This document shows, in pieces, positions 58,775 to 64,000 of a stretch of DNA of 64,000 nucleotides. The DNA lies in NCBI GenBank assembly GCA_946699065.1, contig CAMPDV010001936.1, forward strand, positions 17,673-81,672. Reading direction: 5' to 3'. Position 1 is the stretch's first letter; every line of letters begins with the position of its first letter. The notes under the pieces are model-generated. The model was not told the DNA's origin. It ran no database searches and saw nothing but the letters and a program-made list of their open reading frames with translations. The stretch comes from Loxodes magnus. Taxonomy: Eukaryota > Ciliophora > Karyorelictea > Loxodida > Loxodidae. The position numbers and the translations under genes were made by a program.

Positions 58775-61700
58775 TATAAATAATAATTTTAGGTAATTTA
58801 AATAGTTTTAATATTTCCCTAAATAAAGAGTGTATAGTTATTTAACTAAATAATAAAGCTATACATAAATATGTTTTATTACATATTTATAGTATTAGTA
58901 TTTAGGATATTATATTATTATTAGAAGCATATTGGAAGCTAAATATTTATTTACTAATAAGTTACATTTAATTTAAAAAGCTATCTAATATTAATCTTAC
59001 TATGCTTATTAAGCAGTAAATAATTCATATTTTAGTACTTTAATCAAAAATTCATTTTCAGATCTATTTTTACATTTAATCCTTTTTAAATAACCTTATA
59101 TCATTTTTACAATCGTAAAAAGAGTAAGATGGTAAAAAGAAGCATTAATTAATTAAAATCCTATGATAGAGTTAATAGAAAGATATATTAGAAAATCTTT
59201 TAAATTAATAAAAAATTAAATATTAAGCAATTTTTATTAGGCATTAACAATTAAAAATATCCTTTATAAAACCAAAATAATATCTATTTACAAAACTTGC
59301 TTATGAATATCCTAATATAATTAATAATTATCACTATTAGACCCTTACTATTCTTTGTCCTTATTTCAATGCTTTACTTCCTAATTTCGGCACTAGTTTA
59401 TCACAAATTAACAATAATACTTAAACACTATTAGATTTCATAAAAGCAAATTACTTAATAGTGATGAATGGCTAATAATACAACACATTCACTATAGAGT
59501 AAACAATTAAAATTACTGTAATTATTATTTTCTACCAACTAAGCACTTTAATATTGATTATTTCTCTAATCTTTGTGTGATTCAAAATTCAGGTTTCCAT
59601 ACTGATCATTTCCCATTAATTATTACTCTAAAATATTATTTAACTAGAATATATCAAAACTAAGAATATCGTTTGCTCTTTAAAATTTCAAAAATTGTAG
59701 AATCTTAATGTAAGAAGACAATATTAAAATCTTTATTAGGGATAGTTCTCCCAATTTAAGCAAATAGATTAAAACAATGTCTAAAATTAGTACTAACTTA
59801 CCTATGATTTAATTAATATTAATGCTGAGATTGCACTTGGTTAGCAAGTGTAGAAAAAATATTATTATAAACTTCCAGTTAAACTAGCAAAACTTTTTTC
59901 TTAAGCTAAATAAGATAATATTTAATAATAAAATTCTTTAAGCTTTTATGGGCGTCAACATTAAGAATTTACCAACTTATGAAGAATAAAAAATCAATCT
60001 TATAAAACATACCTATACAAATTTTGGAAATTAAGAAGACATAAGCTAAAGAAAATCATCAAAATCTTAATAAAAATGCATAAATAATGTTCAAATAAAC
60101 AAAAGCTTTAATTAATCCGAAAATACGTAATTAGATGAATTTGAATTACGAGTAACAATAGCAATTAATTTAAAATTGAGAAAATTAAATTTTAGACAAA
60201 CATTCAAATTTAAATAAAGAAGAAATTGAAAATTCAAATATAAACATTAATACAATATATAAAAATAAACCTTTTATTATAAATTTTATCCTTGTCACTT
60301 ATAAAAAACGCCTCTTTTTAAAGAATCTGAAAAAATAATAAATCAATTAATAAATAACAAATCTTCAGGCAGTGATGGTTTAAAATCAGAATTATTTAAT
60401 ATATAGGATAGGAATTACATAATATAGTTAAAAGCTTTAGTAACAATGTGCTAAGAACACTCACTATACTAAATGAATTGAAAATAATTAGTATTTTACC
60501 TATTTTCTAAAAAGGAAGTAAAAGTGTCTGAAGTAATTGAAGACAGATAGCTCTATTGAATTTCTTATTAAAAATATATAATAAAGCATTAACTTAAAGA
60601 CTATATAGTTTAATATATGAAAGAATTATCATTCATCAAGCTCAATTTAGTTTTTTTTCGGAAAAGATCTACATCGTAATAAATTTGAACAATTTAATAG
60701 ATAATTGACTTGCATCGTAGATGGTCATAAAAAAAGTAGTTAATTGCTACTCTAATAGATGTGGAAAAATGTTTGACAGTATACCAAGGGAAATATTATT
60801 TAACAATCTAGAAGACTTATATTATCTTTGGGATTGATAATGGCACTTGAATCTTTTTATGAAAATATTGATGCTAAGTTCTTATTAATGATAATATTAC
60901 TAAATCACTTAAGTTAAATAGCAGAGTATTTAAGAAAGTAGCCATGAACCCGCACTTGCAATACTTTACTATAATATTGTAATTAGATATTTAGAAGAAA
61001 AATGACATAAATATGGCTATAATATCTGCTAGAGAAATTTCTTTGTTCGTGGTTTTGCAGATGACTTAATTGAGCTTCATAATTCATAATAAAATGCATA
61101 AAATTACTCAACGCTACAAAAAAAATTTTATTGAGTAAAACTAAATATAAATGTGACAAAATGTGAAGTAATTTAATTCTTAAAAAAGAAGGAAAATAAT
61201 ATTTAAATAAATTTAAATATTAATGTAATTCCTATTGTTTAAAAGGACGAAAATACATATCTTGTATAGATTGGGAAATAAATAAAATTATAAACTACAC
61301 TGCACAAGCAAAGTATCTGACTTCAATATAGCAGCTTTAAAGCATACGCATTTCTTTCTAAGTACAGAGTAATATCACCACTTAATTTTTAAATAATTTG
61401 CGTAACGTTTATTTGACTAAAAAAGAGTATTGAAGTGATATAATTCCTTGAAGTATCATGTCAGAACTTAAAGGAATGAAAGCTTAAATAACTAAATTAC
61501 AAAGACTCATTTCAAGGGAAGCATTCAAATCTCCTTAATCGGCATTCAATGAATCTTATTTCATTGATCTTAATTGACTTCCGTTTACATATATGACTAT
61601 ATTAAAATTTATGCGTTTTTATTTTAAACTAGAACAAACCAGTAGAGAAAATCTGAACTCTGATATAACACTATTGTTTTCTAAATGCAAGCAATACAAT

Positions 61701-62465
61701 TTGCCATATATGAAATACATAAATAAAAGCCTTTAATAGTATAAAATTGATATTGAAAATATAACAAATCAAAAAAATTTTAATTAGCATATTATTCTAA
61801 GAGTGAAAGAACAATTTTTATAAGAATGTTTTTTAAGGAATACAAGGATGCTTACAGCTTAAAGATACATGTAATCTAATTAAAATAATCAAAATGCATT
61901 TTCTGAAATAACTTATACTAAGTTTAACAGACATTGAATATAAGACATAATTTCTATTTTCAAACTGAGGATATTCTCTATATCTTCTAATATGAAATTA
62001 TTTTGCTTCACATAAGCACATAATATTGAATTAATTGTGCATGTGGTTTAGCTCATGATGAACTCGATCATATATTCGAATGTACTTTACATAAAGATGT
62101 ATTTTAGGAATTATCTAATCTAAAAATATTTAATGACAAAGATTATAAAAAACTAATTCTGTATGACTAAATTATATTAATTCAAATTTTGTAAAATTTA
62201 AAACCCCTAAGATTGACAAATATATTAAAGATTTTCATCAAAAATTGCTTAAAAAATGGATAGAAATTAAAAAATTTAATAGTTGAAACAAAAAGAAAAA
62301 TTGATGGGAGAAAAAAATATAATGTAAGATAAAACTTAAATAATGGTTGTGAGAATAAATAAGAAGAAAATTGTAAATAAGAAGAGAGAGGAAATGCGAG
62401 AACACAATTTAGAACCAATATAGAAGAAGCAAAAGAACAGGAGCAGGAAGAATTAACTAGAAGTT
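58775..62465 (+). pseudogene. non-LTR retrotransposon ORF2, right copy
   Basis: The APE-type endonuclease domain starts near 58784 (GNLNSFNISLNKE, then DIILLLEAYW) and ends near 59620 (FNIDYF, HTDHFPLIIT). RT motifs: NKSSGSDGL near 60360, RQIALLN near 60545, LIDVEK near 60760 shifted to FDSIPRE, and the catalytic FADDL at 61054-61068. The C-terminal finger is CACGLAHDELDHIFEC (62033-62085). The same motif A frameshift as in the left arm is present, and further indels occur near 61120-61250. It would be a LINE of the APE-RT class. The end (about 62465) is where coding character fades; no poly-A tail was seen. Confidence 0.75.
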
Positions 62466-62469
62466 GATA

Positions 62470-63360
62470 ATAAACTTACATAAACTTTTATACTTAAAAT
62501 AATTTACATGAAATATAACTTTAAGTAATGCAATTATGTCCCAATACTCAAATTATTGAAACTTTTTTATCTTATTATTATTATTAAATCTATTTGCAAA
62601 AAATTGGCATTATTTTCTAAAAGTTATTCATCAACCAATTCTAACTAAAAATAGAATTAAGAGAAAAATTTATACTAAAATTAAATTTCATATCATTTTT
62701 AAGAAGATTAGATTGAAGAATTTAAAAATGTAAAAAACTATGATTTACTCTAACTTGTAAATTATAATTAAATTTATATTAATCAAAATTTTACAATCAG
62801 AAAATAGCTATAAAAGGTATTTTCAGAATAACATACTCACAAAAAAACCAATTCGAATAAAAATCTAATTATTAAACAAAATGACGAATTTTATAAGAAA
62901 TATTGAACTATGAAAGCCTTGGAAATTATAATTATAATGAAGAGGAAGATAAAAAGTATATGGAGCAAGATAATTGATTAGAGGAAATTTATTAAGCTTA
63001 CTTATTACATATATGAAAATATAGTAAAAGCATTTTATTATATAATTTTGCATATATTTAAATAATTCTTTTAGTAAGTAATGAAATTATATAGTTATTA
63101 TTTGATTATATAAATAATTATTTTAATTTAGATAGCAAATGTATATAGAAGTATGAACATTTTTATAGCTAAAACTAACTAAAATATATATATATTTTTT
63201 ATTTTAATTATTCTTATTTTAAGTTTAAAGATTATTTAAAAGCTTATTTTATTTAAGTATTTTCTCTCAAGTCTATTTTTCTCTTATATAGCTGTATTAT
63301 TTACTGTTGCTATATAGCAAAAATAAATTTTTTTAATTTTAATAAGTGCAAAATTGATTA
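62470..63360 (+). other. coding-like stretch after the retrotransposon
   Basis: Two overlapping frames look coding: LIIKQNDEFYKKY near 62870, then NYNYNEEEDKKYMEQDNWLE near 62920 and a hydrophobic Tyr/Phe/Ile region to about 63355. An indel or tiny intron between them would join a single protein. The mirror stretch at 11060-11960 is similar. It could be the 3' end of the retroelement or a separate gene. Confidence 0.3.
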
Positions 63361-63370
63361 ATTTCTGCGA

Positions 63371-64000
63371 ATGGATATTGATAATCAATTTATGTTTTCA
63401 AGTTAACTTCTCTTGAGAAATAAATAGAAGATATAATAAAAACTAAATATTATTAAAATTCTGCTTTACGTTATAAAGACATGCCAATTGGGCATACCTT
63501 CCAACTATAACTTGAAGGATTTTAGAAATTTCCTGAGATAAATTTTTCTAAACTTAACAAGAAATACAGGAAAAAAATATTTTAAATCTTTAAGTTGTAC
63601 ACTTAATCTTAAAATTTTATTAATGAATAATATTCAAGTCATTATCCAGTGAAAAACGTAATCTGTCCATACGGAAGTAAAGTTTTGCTTAAGTATATCT
63701 TTAGATAGAAATTATATTTGGATTTATTTTGAAACTTTATGACATATTTAAAATGAAGTATCTAATACATATAAGTAACTTCATTTACTTAAGATTTTTT
63801 ATTAAAATGATTTCTTCTTGAAATGTAATAGTTTTCATTATAATTTTATCTATAAATATTGCATTAATTTTAAATATAAACATTTTAATTGCCTTTCAAC
63901 TTCTTTTCCTTTCTGGTATATATATTGTTTTTTCTTAAATCAGCAGATTCTTTAAAATTAAACCTTGTTCTTATAACATTTTAAAGAGTATCTTTTTTAT
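63371..64000 (+). CDS. hypothetical protein, right copy, cut by window end
   Basis: ATG 63371 starts MDIDNQFMFSSQLLLRNKQK; the frame is open through the last base. The complete left copy (10406-11053) ends a few codons beyond the equivalent position, so about 5 residues plus stop are missing here. Same frame, mostly conservative differences. Function unknown. Confidence 0.5.

Larger units (their letters stand above)
53144..64000. repeat. right arm of the giant inverted duplication
   Basis: Reverse complement of 10424-20545. Homology begins at 53144-53151 (TTCCTTGG, inside WD40 exon 1) and is still present at the last base of the window, so the arm is at least 10.8 kb. It contains a 630 bp insertion absent from the left arm and one extra WD repeat. 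Sequence identity is high but not perfect, so the arms are distinct copies and not an assembly mirror. Confidence 0.92.

Noticed and set aside
62182-62418. 78-codon minus-strand ORF
   Set aside because: Antisense of the retrotransposon C-terminus; Phe/Leu-rich with no motif.
1-64000. Telomere repeats, rRNA, tRNA genes or CRISPR
   Set aside because: I looked for C4A2/C4A4-type repeats, conserved rRNA segments, tRNA T-arms and regularly spaced repeats and saw none; tRNA detection by eye in this composition is unreliable.

Overview
The window looks like nuclear DNA of a ciliate that reads all three standard stop codons as amino acids. Base composition is extremely AT-rich and standard-code ORFs are short and mostly meaningless. 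Long, well-formed proteins appear once TAA/TAG are read as Gln and TGA as Trp. Paralogues inside the window support this directly: TAG/CAG and TAA/CAA swaps at matching Gln positions, TGA/TGG swaps at matching Trp positions, and TGA at the Trp of the WD dipeptide in WD40 repeats. Several genes still seem to end at TGA, so TGA would be both Trp and stop. This fits the karyorelictean code or the Condylostoma code; I cannot choose a genus. Gene ends are therefore the least certain part of the annotation. For several genes the start-to-stop distance was checked to be a multiple of three.

Layout. 1-10.4 kb is AT-rich with a few uncertain genes and one GC-rich structured repeat (8.6-8.9 kb, inverted copy at 32.0-32.3 kb). 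10.4-20.5 kb and 53.1-64.0 kb are the two arms of a very large imperfect inverted duplication. Each arm is over 10 kb and the right arm runs off the window. Each arm carries, from the inside out, a WD40 gene, two unknown genes, a third unknown gene on the opposite strand, a dead non-LTR retrotransposon (endonuclease, reverse transcriptase, Zn finger), a coding-like stretch and one more unknown gene. The arms differ by a ~630 bp insertion, by loss of one whole WD repeat on the left, and by small indels.

The 32.6 kb between the arms holds four paralogous F-box/leucine-rich-repeat genes, all on the minus strand (21.3, 34.3, 43.5 and 46.7 kb). It also holds four Gag-like proteins with a coiled coil and a CCHC zinc knuckle (two intact, one with a mutated knuckle, one frameshifted), a degenerate kinase/pentapeptide/WD40 gene, and three intact genes of unknown function (207, 254 and 351 aa). 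A dispersed coding repeat with an FPIGE-type motif and a short conserved stem-loop is scattered among them.

The picture is a mobile-element-rich accessory or subterminal-like region in which a host-type gene family (F-box/LRR, WD40) has been copied alongside retroelement-derived genes. I see no rRNA, tRNA, CRISPR or telomere repeats.
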